Shown here: positions 57,026-64,000 of the stretch, piece after piece
Position numbering within the stretch: position 1 is the first letter of the stretch
Layout of the letters: each line of letters opens with the position of its first letter
Source of the DNA: Pseudomonadales bacterium
GTDB taxonomy: Bacteria; Pseudomonadota; Gammaproteobacteria; Pseudomonadales; Pseudohongiellaceae
DNA: 64,000 nt
Assembly: GCA_012103535.1 (NCBI GenBank)
Contig: WLWQ01000001.1
Location: forward strand, 186,001 to 250,000
Reading direction: 5' to 3'
Position numbers and translations under genes: made by a program
The notes under the pieces: generated by a model
The model's input: only the letters and a program-made list of their open reading frames with translations
The model's database searches: none
Told to the model about the DNA's origin: nothing

Positions 57026-57661
57026 ATGAGACCATTGACTTGTAATCCTCTCTATCGCAAAGTAGACGCTGTGAACATAGCATCCGCAGTTAGCAGTAGT
57101 TGGAAACCGTCGCTCGCATTTTCTTTCTTCTTTCTTCTCCTAGTTTTCCTCTCTCCAGTCGTCAGTGCACAAACCTATGACCCATGGCGAGAGGGCAACC
57201 AACGCGTCTTTGCTTTTAATGACTTTTTCGATCAGTTGTTAGTGCGTCCAATTGCTTCCACCTACACCTTTTTCATGCCCAGAGTGGTGCGGCAAGGGGT
57301 AGGCAACTTCTTCAGCAATGTTCGCGATGTAAATGTTGCTGTTAATGATTTGCTCCAATTCAAGTTTCAAGATGCGCTTTCTGATTCCGGAAGAATTTTG
57401 ATTAATACAACGATTGGAGTTTGGGGTCTTATCGATGTCGCTAGTGACCTTGGACTTGAAAAACACGAAGAAGACTTTGGGCAGACATTAGGAGCCTGGG
57501 GTGTCGGCAGTGGGCCCTATGTTGTTCTCCCAGTATTTGGTGCCAGCAATCTGCGGGATTCATTTGGATTGGTTCTCGATACAGTTTTTAACCCCCTGCA
57601 GTATATTGACGAACCATCGGCGAAGTTGTCGCTGTTCGTGGTTGAAGAAATAGATTCCTGA
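57026..57661 (+). CDS. mlaA: MlaA/VacJ outer-membrane lipid asymmetry protein, cut short by an in-frame TGA
   Basis: 211 codons to TGA at 57659-57661. MlaA is the outer-membrane part of the Mla system, which removes mislocalised phospholipids from the outer leaflet. Signatures: DPWREGNQRVFAFNDFFD, GVGNFFSNVRDVNVAVNDLL, DSGRILINTTIGVWGLIDVA and EDFGQTLGAWGVGSGPYVVLPV. A signal peptide ends near VVSAQ, but there is no lipobox Cys, unlike E. coli MlaA. The protein stops before its usual C-terminal helix, and the missing part continues in frame after the TGA (next entry). ATG at 57026 is used; a GTG at 57071 is possible. Confidence 0.85.
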   Translation: MRPLTCNPLYRKVDAVNIASAVSSSWKPSLAFSFFFLLLVFLSPVVSAQTYDPWREGNQRVFAFNDFFDQLLVRPIASTYTFFMPRVVRQGVGNFFSNVRDVNVAVNDLLQFKFQDALSDSGRILINTTIGVWGLIDVASDLGLEKHEEDFGQTLGAWGVGSGPYVVLPVFGASNLRDSFGLVLDTVFNPLQYIDEPSAKLSLFVVEEIDS

Positions 57662-57790
57662 TCGGCACTCCTGGCGCTGGATGAATTGATAAGCGGCGAT
57701 AAGTACTTATTCATTCGCGAGGCTTATATCCAAAACAGAGAATACCTTGTAAATGACGGGCAAATCGAAGATGAATTTGGCAGTTTCTAA
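57662..57790 (+). pseudogene. C-terminal tail of mlaA after the in-frame TGA
   Basis: 42 codons open in the mlaA frame directly after TGA: SALLALDELISGDKYLFIRE, then AYIQNREYLVNDG and a stop. MlaA proteins normally have R-x-x-LL then DPYxFxRDAYLQxRxxxxxDG here, so the tail is clearly homologous and otherwise intact. The TGA stands where Arg (for example CGA) is expected, so a single C-to-T change explains it. Confidence 0.8.
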
Positions 57791-57907
57791 CGGATTTAAA
57801 GGCGAGATTCTTATTTTTAATCTACACTCTAATGAAGTGCGCTGCGGCATTATGAATACCGCTGCTATTAAGCTAAAAGCGCAATAATAAAAAGACCAGT
57901 ATTAATT

Positions 57908-59107
57908 ATGCCGTCCGATGTATCTACTATTACTCCCACTTCAGCCAGATTGTTGGTTATCGATGACGATTCTGCCGTTCGTAAGAATATCTGCAGCTTT
58001 CTTCAAGATAGCGGCTTCGATGTAATCGAAGCAGAAAACGGAACGGTTGGAGTTTCCTTATACGGCTCTGAACAACCTGACCTAGTGCTTTGTGATTTGC
58101 GGATGCCTGATGTTGATGGCTTAGATGTCATTCGCAGTGTTTCTACAGCCAGCAGTAATACCCCGGTAATTGTGATTTCTGGCATGGGGGAAATCCAGGA
58201 TGTAGTCCAGGCATTGAGATTAGGTGCGGCTGATTACCTAATGAAGCCGATTAAAGATTTGGAAGTCCTCGAACATTCGATTCGGCGCAGTCTTAAGCAA
58301 GCTGAATTAATCTATGAAAACGAGCAATACAGTAATCAATTAGAAAATTCGAACCAACAATTACGGCAATCATTAGATTTGCTAAGAGTAGATCAGCAAG
58401 CTGGCCGCTTGGTTCAAACCAGGCTCCTGCCGCGGACTCCCTATAAAACAAAAGACTTTATTTGTAAGCATAAAATAGTCCCATCGCTCTATCTGAGTGG
58501 CGATTTTGTCGATTATTGGAGTACCGAAGATGGAAAGCTGCTTTTTTATATTGCAGATGTTTCAGGTCATGGAGCGTCATCTGCTTTTGTTACGGTGTTG
58601 TTTACCTATCTGGCCAAAGACATAGCAAGGCGTCAATTTAGAAAGCACCGCCAAGTAGGTGCAGGAAACGTGCTAACTCGACTTAACCAGGAAATCTTCA
58701 AAGCTAATTTACAAAAACACGTAACGGCGTTCTTTGGTGTAATTGATCCCGATTCAAACACTTTGCATTACTCGTCGGCCGGGCATTATCCAATGCCGAT
58801 AATTGGCAATGGCAAGGAATACAAGTATCTCGAGGCGCGAACCTTTCCAATCGGAGTGAAGCAAGACACGGAGTACGAAGAGATAACTATTGATCTTTCT
58901 GGGAATTTTTCCATTAGCTTATTTTCGGATGGAGTGCTCGAATTGATTGATTTGCCTTCTCTGGAAGACAAAGACAAAGCTATTTGCGACATTGTTGCCA
59001 AAAACAAAGGGAATTTCGAAGGAGTGTATGAGGCTTTAGATCTTGATAAAGTTAAGGACGCACCAGACGACGTAGCTTTTCTCTCGATTGAAGTATTAAG
59101 TCACTGA
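57908..59107 (+). CDS. rssB: Response regulator with PP2C (SpoIIE/RsbU) phosphatase domain, RssB-like
   Basis: 399 residues. Receiver domain (about 15-130) with DDD at the N-terminus, phospho-acceptor Asp in DLVLCDLRMPDVDG and Lys in DYLMKPIK. A coiled coil (about 135-180) links it to the PP2C phosphatase domain (about 190-395), with YLSGDFVDYW, ADVSGHGASSAFVTV, HYSSAGHYPMPI and LFSDGVLELID. Such proteins dephosphorylate anti-sigma antagonists in partner-switching control. In Pseudomonas an rssB gene also sits close to vacJ/mlaA, which supports this name. No STAS antagonist gene is seen downstream in this window. Confidence 0.85.
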   Translation: MPSDVSTITPTSARLLVIDDDSAVRKNICSFLQDSGFDVIEAENGTVGVSLYGSEQPDLVLCDLRMPDVDGLDVIRSVSTASSNTPVIVISGMGEIQDVVQALRLGAADYLMKPIKDLEVLEHSIRRSLKQAELIYENEQYSNQLENSNQQLRQSLDLLRVDQQAGRLVQTRLLPRTPYKTKDFICKHKIVPSLYLSGDFVDYWSTEDGKLLFYIADVSGHGASSAFVTVLFTYLAKDIARRQFRKHRQVGAGNVLTRLNQEIFKANLQKHVTAFFGVIDPDSNTLHYSSAGHYPMPIIGNGKEYKYLEARTFPIGVKQDTEYEEITIDLSGNFSISLFSDGVLELIDLPSLEDKDKAICDIVAKNKGNFEGVYEALDLDKVKDAPDDVAFLSIEVLSH

Positions 59108-59560
59108 TCAATCGTTTCTTACTTTTAACTTAGACTTTATAAAGTCACTGTGAGATACATAGATCAGATCCGAAATCTTCCGAATTAAATGTTCTTCATA
59201 TTTGTCCAATTGCTCATCTGAAAATGCAATTCGCCACATATTTTCTATAAGGCGGACTTTCTCCTCGTAGTCATATTCATCGTTTATCAGTCGAGTAAAC
59301 TCAAAAAGGGATGTGGCCTGCTGTGCTTCAGTTTCGGCTAACTCTACTAGCTCATTCAGCTCTTCTTCTGAAACATCTAGACTTTCACGCATTACTTCAA
59401 GAAATTCCGCAGTCTCTCTTGCGTCTAACTCGTGATCGCTTTTGATTACTTCGATCAGCAGGGCTGCGCTGGCTAAATCAATTTTCTGTACGGAGGATTG
59501 GTTTTCTTCTTCGGTGTGAGCAAGTTTCGATTCAAAGAAATTTTTTATGGAATTGAGCAT
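59108..59560 (-). CDS. TerB-family protein
   Basis: 150 residues, acidic and helical. The TerB pattern is SAALLIEVIKSDHELDARE near residue 35 and IENMWRIAFSDEQLDKYEE later, with acidic residues on helix ends. The family is linked to tellurite resistance and metal or stress sensing, but here no ter cluster is near, so its role is unknown. It is convergent with rssB; the two stops abut. Confidence 0.8.
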   Translation of the reverse strand: MLNSIKNFFESKLAHTEEENQSSVQKIDLASAALLIEVIKSDHELDARETAEFLEVMRESLDVSEEELNELVELAETEAQQATSLFEFTRLINDEYDYEEKVRLIENMWRIAFSDEQLDKYEEHLIRKISDLIYVSHSDFIKSKLKVRND

Positions 59561-59648
59561 AACAACTTCTACTTCGGGGAAAGACTAATTTTGCCACAGT
59601 AATTGGCCAAATTGTGACTAGTTTGTCACAGACGGTGAGATAACAATC

Positions 59649-60611
59649 TCACTTTACAAAGGCCAATGCATTTCTTAATACGTCTAGCCCCGCGTTTTGC
59701 TTGTGGCTGTTCTCGCTTAGATACCTTCGGTATTGTTTGCCACCTTTTTGACCTTTAAAAAGGCCGGGTAAATGACGGCTAATATGTTTTAACGGGGTTC
59801 CTCGATCTAGCTCCAGCTCGATATAGGGCAGGTAATCTAGCAGATATTCGGACCTTGATTTCTGCGATTGATTCTGACCATAAACTTCGTGATCTACCCG
59901 GTGGAGGATATAAGGATTCTGATAGGCTTCACGGCCCAGCATAATCCCGTCAACTTTTTCCAAGAGCGAATGAACAGAATCCAAGTCGGTAATACCGCCG
60001 TTTAATATGATTTCCAGATTTGGGAAGTTTTCTTTGACAGCAAACACTCTCTCATAATTTAAGGGCGGAATTTCTCTGTTCTCTTTTGGGCTCAATCCGT
60101 TCAGTATGGCTTTTCTCGCATGAATAATGAATGTCTTACATTTCTGCGCCGCAATTGTCTCAATAAATGTCATTAATTCCTCTTCCGAATCTTGGTCATC
60201 GATTCCTATCCTGCTTTTTACCGTAACAGGAACCGAGACAGCCTCCATCATTGCAGAAACACATTCGGCAACAAGGGGTGGGTCTGCCATCAGACAGGCG
60301 CCAAAAGAACCAGATTGCACGCGATCGCTGGGGCAACCCACATTGAGATTTATTTCATCAAATCCCGCAGCTTCGCCGAGCCGTGCCCCCTTCGCCAATT
60401 CTTCAGGATCTGAGCCACCAATTTGCAGCGCAACCGGGTGTTCATTGGGATCGTGCTGCAGAAGATAGTTGGCATCCCCGTGCTCAAGTGCTGCGCTCGT
60501 TACCATCTCTGTATAGAGCAGGGCGCATTTACTGAATTGACGCAAGAAGATCCGATCGTGACGATCAGTCCAATCCATCATTGGGGCTACACAAAATTTG
60601 TGACTAAGCAT
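59649..60611 (-). CDS. dusA: tRNA-dihydrouridine(20/20a) synthase
   Basis: 320 residues. FMN-dependent reduction of uridine 20 and 20a in the tRNA D-loop. APMMDWTDRHDRIFLRQFS and the catalytic Cys region EINLNVGCPSDRVQSGSFGA are DusA-specific; the C-terminal PLKHISRHLPGLFKGQKGGK is also typical. Length as in E. coli (about 330). Confidence 0.94.
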   Translation of the reverse strand: MLSHKFCVAPMMDWTDRHDRIFLRQFSKCALLYTEMVTSAALEHGDANYLLQHDPNEHPVALQIGGSDPEELAKGARLGEAAGFDEINLNVGCPSDRVQSGSFGACLMADPPLVAECVSAMMEAVSVPVTVKSRIGIDDQDSEEELMTFIETIAAQKCKTFIIHARKAILNGLSPKENREIPPLNYERVFAVKENFPNLEIILNGGITDLDSVHSLLEKVDGIMLGREAYQNPYILHRVDHEVYGQNQSQKSRSEYLLDYLPYIELELDRGTPLKHISRHLPGLFKGQKGGKQYRRYLSENSHKQNAGLDVLRNALAFVK

Positions 60612-60745
60612 GCTTTAGATAATCGTACATTGGTGGTCCGTATTTAGCTTCGGCTCTTATTCAAGTCAAGCGCTCGGCTGCTGATAACCTGTCTAGGTAG
60701 GGACAGCGAACCCAATTCCGAAATAGGAAATGAAAGGGAATCGCG

Positions 60746-60751
60746 TATAAT
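60746..60751 (+). promoter_or_regulatory. -10 element of the gltX promoter
   Basis: A perfect TATAAT preceded by TCGCG and followed by CACCGCC, 36 bases before the gltX ATG. The -35 region (about 60723) is poor, so an activator may be needed. Confidence 0.55.
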
Positions 60752-60786
60752 CACCGCCTTTATTTTTTGGCGCCAATTAAAACACA

Positions 60787-62271
60787 ATGAGCGAAATCAG
60801 AACACGTATAGCCCCGTCGCCAACGGGTGACCCCCATGTTGGTACGGCTTATATTGCCTTGTTTAACCGCTGCTTTGCACACCAGCAGAGCGGCAAGTTT
60901 GTGCTTCGCATCGAAGATACTGATCAGGCTCGCAGTAGTGCGCAATCAGAACAAGATATTTTCGCAGCACTTAGATGGCTGGGATTGGATTGGGACGAAG
61001 GGCCAGACAAGGGTGGAGATTTCGGACCTTATAGACAGAGTGAACGATCTTCGATTTATTCAAACCACATAAAAACCCTCTTGGATAATGGCAGTGCCTT
61101 TCATTGTTTTTGTTCTGCTGAACGGCTTCAACAAGTTCGAACTGAGCAAATGGCAAACAAACAACAGTTAGGCTACGACGGTCACTGTCTGCGTTTGCCT
61201 GCCGAAGAAGTGCAATCCAAATTAGCTGCTGGTGAAGAAAATGTCATTCGGATGAAAATTCCAGATTCGGGTGATTGCGTATTCACCGACAAGTTGCGCG
61301 GTGAGGTTCGTATTAGTTGGGAACAAATTGACATGCAGGTGCTGATTAAGTCTGATGGCCTGCCTACATACCATTTCGCAAATGTAGTAGACGATCATCT
61401 GATGGCTATCACTCATGTAATACGTGGAGAAGAATGGATTAACTCAGTCCCGAAGCACGTATTACTCTATCAATATTTTGATTGGGATCCGCCGGTGTTT
61501 TGTCATATGCCATTGCTGCGTAACCCTGATAAAAGCAAATTAAGCAAACGCAAAAATCCAACCAGTATTGGTTACTACAGGGCGATGGGCTACTTACCTG
61601 AGGCTGTTGTTAACTATCTAGGGATGATGGGTTGGTCTATGCCTTCAGGTGAAGAAAAATTTTCTTTGAATGAAATGACGAATGAATTTGATTTAAGCCG
61701 TGTATCTCTGGGCGGACCAATATTTGATATCGAAAAACTCGACTGGCTTAATGGTAAATATATCCGCGAAGATTTAGATGATGCCGAGTTCGCCAATCAA
61801 TTCGCAAGTTGGGCATTTCAAGCAGAAAAACTGGCAGCGATTATTCCTCTAATTAAGCAGCGAGTTGAGCGCTTTAGCGACGTTGTAAATCTTGCCCAGT
61901 TTTTTATAAGTGCGGACGTTAAAATATCGACTGAGAGTTTCGAGCATAAATCGCTGTCAGTGAATAGCAATTTGAAGATTCTACAATTTGCTCTGTGGCG
62001 ACTCGAGACAGTAAGTGATTGGAATCGCGAAGAAATCGAATCTGCATTGCAAGATCTTGCCAACAAACTGGAATTGAAGATTAGAGATTTTCTATTTCCC
62101 CTATTTGTAGCGGTAACTGGAAATGCAGTATCGATTTCGGTGATCGAGTCAATTGCGATATTAGGAATTGATATTACTCGCGCACGACTTCGTCAGGCCA
62201 TAACAGTGCTTGGTGGGATTTCAAAAAAAGCAGCAAAGAATTTGGAAAAGGAATATCGCCAACTTGGATAG
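60787..62271 (+). CDS. gltX: Glutamyl-tRNA synthetase
   Basis: 494 residues. Charges tRNA-Glu; also used for tetrapyrrole synthesis via glutamyl-tRNA. The class I HIGH motif is HVGT at 17-20 and the KMSKS motif is KLSKR at 251-255. RIAPSPTGDPHVGTA and RIEDTDQARS are family signatures. Normal length. tRNA-Ala follows with its own promoter; gltX beside tRNA-Ala/Glu genes occurs in Pseudomonas too. Confidence 0.96.
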   Translation: MSEIRTRIAPSPTGDPHVGTAYIALFNRCFAHQQSGKFVLRIEDTDQARSSAQSEQDIFAALRWLGLDWDEGPDKGGDFGPYRQSERSSIYSNHIKTLLDNGSAFHCFCSAERLQQVRTEQMANKQQLGYDGHCLRLPAEEVQSKLAAGEENVIRMKIPDSGDCVFTDKLRGEVRISWEQIDMQVLIKSDGLPTYHFANVVDDHLMAITHVIRGEEWINSVPKHVLLYQYFDWDPPVFCHMPLLRNPDKSKLSKRKNPTSIGYYRAMGYLPEAVVNYLGMMGWSMPSGEEKFSLNEMTNEFDLSRVSLGGPIFDIEKLDWLNGKYIREDLDDAEFANQFASWAFQAEKLAAIIPLIKQRVERFSDVVNLAQFFISADVKISTESFEHKSLSVNSNLKILQFALWRLETVSDWNREEIESALQDLANKLELKIRDFLFPLFVAVTGNAVSISVIESIAILGIDITRARLRQAITVLGGISKKAAKNLEKEYRQLG

Positions 62272-62295
62272 CACTGATTTGCTAGTGGAGTGTGT

Positions 62296-62324
62296 TTGAC
62301 AGCCTCGGACGAGGTGCTTAGAAT
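62296..62324 (+). promoter_or_regulatory. Promoter of tRNA-Ala
   Basis: Consensus TTGACA (62296-62301), 17-base spacer, TAGAAT (62319-62324). The -10 is the same as that of the tRNA-Glu promoter. The mature tRNA begins 33 bases downstream. Confidence 0.85.
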
Positions 62325-62356
62325 TCGCCTTCCTTCGCGAATCACGATTTCTTTAT

Positions 62357-62432
62357 GGGGCCTTAGCTCAGCTGGGAGAGCGCAACACTGGCAGTGTTGA
62401 GGTCACCGGTTCGATCCCGGTAGGCTCCACCA
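62357..62432 (+). tRNA. tRNA-Ala (anticodon GGC)
   Basis: A 76-base cloverleaf: acceptor GGGGCCT with AGGCTCC, including the G3-U70 wobble pair that identifies alanine tRNA; anticodon loop CTGGCAG (GGC); T arm CCGGTTCGATCCCGG; encoded CCA. It reads GCC and GCT codons. Confidence 0.97.
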
Positions 62433-62440
62433 TTTTAAGC

Positions 62441-62466
62441 GTAAAAAATCATCCCTGATTTTTTAC
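62441..62466. terminator. Terminator-like inverted repeat after tRNA-Ala
   Basis: GTAAAAAATCA, loop TCCC, TGATTTTTTAC. The A/T-rich stem has T-runs in both directions and may serve tRNA-Ala on one strand and gltA on the other. Confidence 0.65.
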
Positions 62467-62525
62467 TTCATCGTCTCAAAGACATTGGCGCAAATTTGCG
62501 AATTTGCTGATGTTTTTGTTCCTCG

Positions 62526-62544
62526 CATTCGCTAAAAGCGAATG
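62526..62544. repeat. Hairpin between tRNA-Ala and gltA
   Basis: CATTCGCT-AAA-AGCGAATG, a perfect 8-base stem, followed 11 bases later by CTGAG-CTCA-CTCAG (62555-62568) and TATTTTT. No gene lies in 62433-62631. The second hairpin plus T-run could be another plus-strand terminator. Confidence 0.5.
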
Positions 62545-62631
62545 TCGCTCATCCCTGAGCTCACTCAGAGTATTTTTCTAAATCGCGATTAACAGCTATA
62601 CGCAGAAACTGTATAAAAATTGAGGTTAGAT

Positions 62632-63909
62632 TTAGTCGGGATAGTCTCTTTTGGTGTGACCTTTGTAGAGTTGGCGGGGGCGGCCGATTCGGTAGGGTTC
62701 GCTTAGCATTTCATGCCAGTGAGCAATCCATCCTGGTGTTCGGCCAGTGGCAAAGATAACTGTGAATAGACTGGTGGGAATGCCGATGGCTTTTAAGATA
62801 ATGCCAGAATAAAAATCGACATTTGGAAATAGTTTGCGTTCGATGAAGTACTCGTCTTCTAATGCGATTTTTTCCAGCTTTCGAGCAATTCGGAACAGAG
62901 GGTCATCGTCGCTGCCGATTTCATCAAGGACTTCTGCACAGATACCACGAATCACTGTCGCCCGGGGATCATGATTTTTGTAGACTCGATGACCGAATCC
63001 CATTAAGCGAAAAGGGTCGTCCTTATCTTTTGATCTTAGAATAAATTCTTCAATGCGTGACTCGTCCCCAATTTCATAGAGCATTTCCAGTACAGCTTCA
63101 TTGGCACCGCCATGGGCTGGACCCCAGAGTGCAGCGATTCCAGACGCAATGCAGGCATAAGGATTAGTGCCAGTTGATCCCGCTAAACGCACCGTAGATG
63201 TTGAGGCGTTCTGTTCGTGGTCAGCATGGAGCAGAAATAGGGTGTCCATGGCTTTGGCGATGGTTGCGCTGACCTTTGGCGACTCGCAGGGAGTGCTAAA
63301 CATCATATGCACAAAGTTTTCTGCCAGGCTCATGTCGTTTTGCGGATACATGAACGGCTGACCAATGCCGTGCTTGTAACACATGGCTGCCAGTGTAGGC
63401 ATCTTAGCAATGACACGAATGGCTGCCTGCATCCTGTGATCAGGATTATCGATGTCTAATTGATCGTGATAGAAGGCGGAAAGAGCCCCGACTACGCCAC
63501 ACAACATAGCCATGGGGTGGGCAGTGCGTGGAAATCCTTTGAAGAACAGGTGAATTTGTTCGTCCACCATCGTGTGATAACGAATTTCATTCTCAAACGC
63601 TTTCCTTTCACTATCGTCAGGAAGTTCGCCCTTCAGCAATAAGTAACAGACTTCCAGGAAATTCGACTTTTCTGCTAACTGTTCTATGGGATAACCGCGA
63701 TGGAGCAAAACGCCGGCGCCACCATCAATATAGGTAATGTCTGAATCGCAAGCTGCAGTCGAGACGAAACCAGGGTCATAGGTGAAAATTCCCTGACTCA
63801 CCAAACTCCGGACATCGACCACATCAGGGCCAGTACTGCCTTCATAAACGGGTAGTTCGATCGCTTCATCCTTCCCGTCAATGGTTAACTGGGCCTTTCT
63901 TTCACTCAT
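62632..63909 (-). CDS. gltA: Citrate synthase (type II)
   Basis: 425 residues. Condenses acetyl-CoA and oxaloacetate at the entry of the citric-acid cycle. Active-site residues lie in [18 protein letters not shown], in [10 protein letters not shown] and in [14 protein letters not shown]. The N-terminal beta domain (about 1-55) marks the hexameric, NADH-regulated type of Gram-negative bacteria. The ribosome-binding site CAGGAG lies 6 bases before ATG (minus strand). The last 91 bases of the window, upstream of the gene, should carry its promoter. Confidence 0.97.
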   Translation of the reverse strand: MSERKAQLTIDGKDEAIELPVYEGSTGPDVVDVRSLVSQGIFTYDPGFVSTAACDSDITYIDGGAGVLLHRGYPIEQLAEKSNFLEVCYLLLKGELPDDSERKAFENEIRYHTMVDEQIHLFFKGFPRTAHPMAMLCGVVGALSAFYHDQLDIDNPDHRMQAAIRVIAKMPTLAAMCYKHGIGQPFMYPQNDMSLAENFVHMMFSTPCESPKVSATIAKAMDTLFLLHADHEQNASTSTVRLAGSTGTNPYACIASGIAALWGPAHGGANEAVLEMLYEIGDESRIEEFILRSKDKDDPFRLMGFGHRVYKNHDPRATVIRGICAEVLDEIGSDDDPLFRIARKLEKIALEDEYFIERKLFPNVDFYSGIILKAIGIPTSLFTVIFATGRTPGWIAHWHEMLSEPYRIGRPRQLYKGHTKRDYPD

Positions 63910-64000
63910 GCCAAACTCCTGTGATTATTTTTCTGTGGCGTGCAAAAACTTTAAAAAACAGATACTTAGAGGTTCTAACGTTATTATGTATCTAGTCAGT

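Overview
The window is a 64-kb piece of a gammaproteobacterial chromosome of moderate GC content with dense coding. Gene content and order recall Pseudomonas and its marine relatives: tig-clpP-clpX-lon-hupB-ppiD-fabI, mltD-gloB-yafS-rnhA-dnaQ, cysI-DUF934 beside metH and nfuA, dnaX-ybaB-recR, and tRNA-Ala beside gltX. The genus cannot be named from the sequence alone. I see no insertion sequence, prophage, CRISPR array or rRNA operon, so this is mostly housekeeping chromosome with a few accessory patches.

Layout. (1) 1-4690, minus strand: a partial giant FecR-domain surface or secreted protein with acidic Gly/Asp and Glu-Pro linkers and repeated C-terminal modules. Upstream of it lies a TPR plus outer-membrane-barrel gene of the DUF560/Slam type, interrupted by an in-frame TAA. 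(2) 5225-8563, minus: a GAF/HD-GYP signalling protein, a small DUF6316 protein and mobA. (3) 8913-17656, plus: the protein quality-control block trigger factor, ClpP, ClpX, Lon, HU-beta, PpiD, with a good sigma-32-type promoter ahead of lon. (4) 17668-22432, minus: fabI, a POT peptide transporter, mltD, gloB. (5) 22562-27666, plus: yafS-like methyltransferase, rnhA, dnaQ, nudC, sohB, acuI/yhdH. (6) 27663-34813, minus: cation/proton antiporter, DUF934, sulfite reductase, cobalamin-dependent methionine synthase; sulfite reduction and methionine synthesis thus sit side by side. (7) 34969-38279: nfuA, dimeric-type dUTPase and small uncharacterised proteins. (8) 38460-43528, plus: tRNA-Glu, yadG-yadH ABC exporter, queF, tRNA-Ser, a PQQ-dependent dehydrogenase. 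(9) 43641-49266, plus: 4.5S RNA, dnaX, ybaB, recR, rnd, ycgN-like, two membrane proteins. (10) 49412-59107, plus: MoxR ATPase and VWA protein, acyl-CoA ligase, hrpA, mlaA (with an in-frame TGA), and an RssB-like response regulator/phosphatase. (11) 59108-64000: TerB-like protein, dusA, gltX, tRNA-Ala, gltA.

Most notable observations: two envelope genes (Slam-like and mlaA) each carry one in-frame stop followed by an intact, family-typical C-terminus; dnaX carries an A-AAA-AAG slippery heptamer on a ten-A run, with a stop one codon later in the -1 frame, as for E. coli gamma subunit production; the FecR protein and the Slam-like gene may form a type XI-like secretion pair; and the hupB-ppiD spacer holds two interleaved complementary 8-mer pairs followed by an intrinsic terminator, suggesting a structured RNA. 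All functional statements rest on reading translations and motifs; no database search was run.
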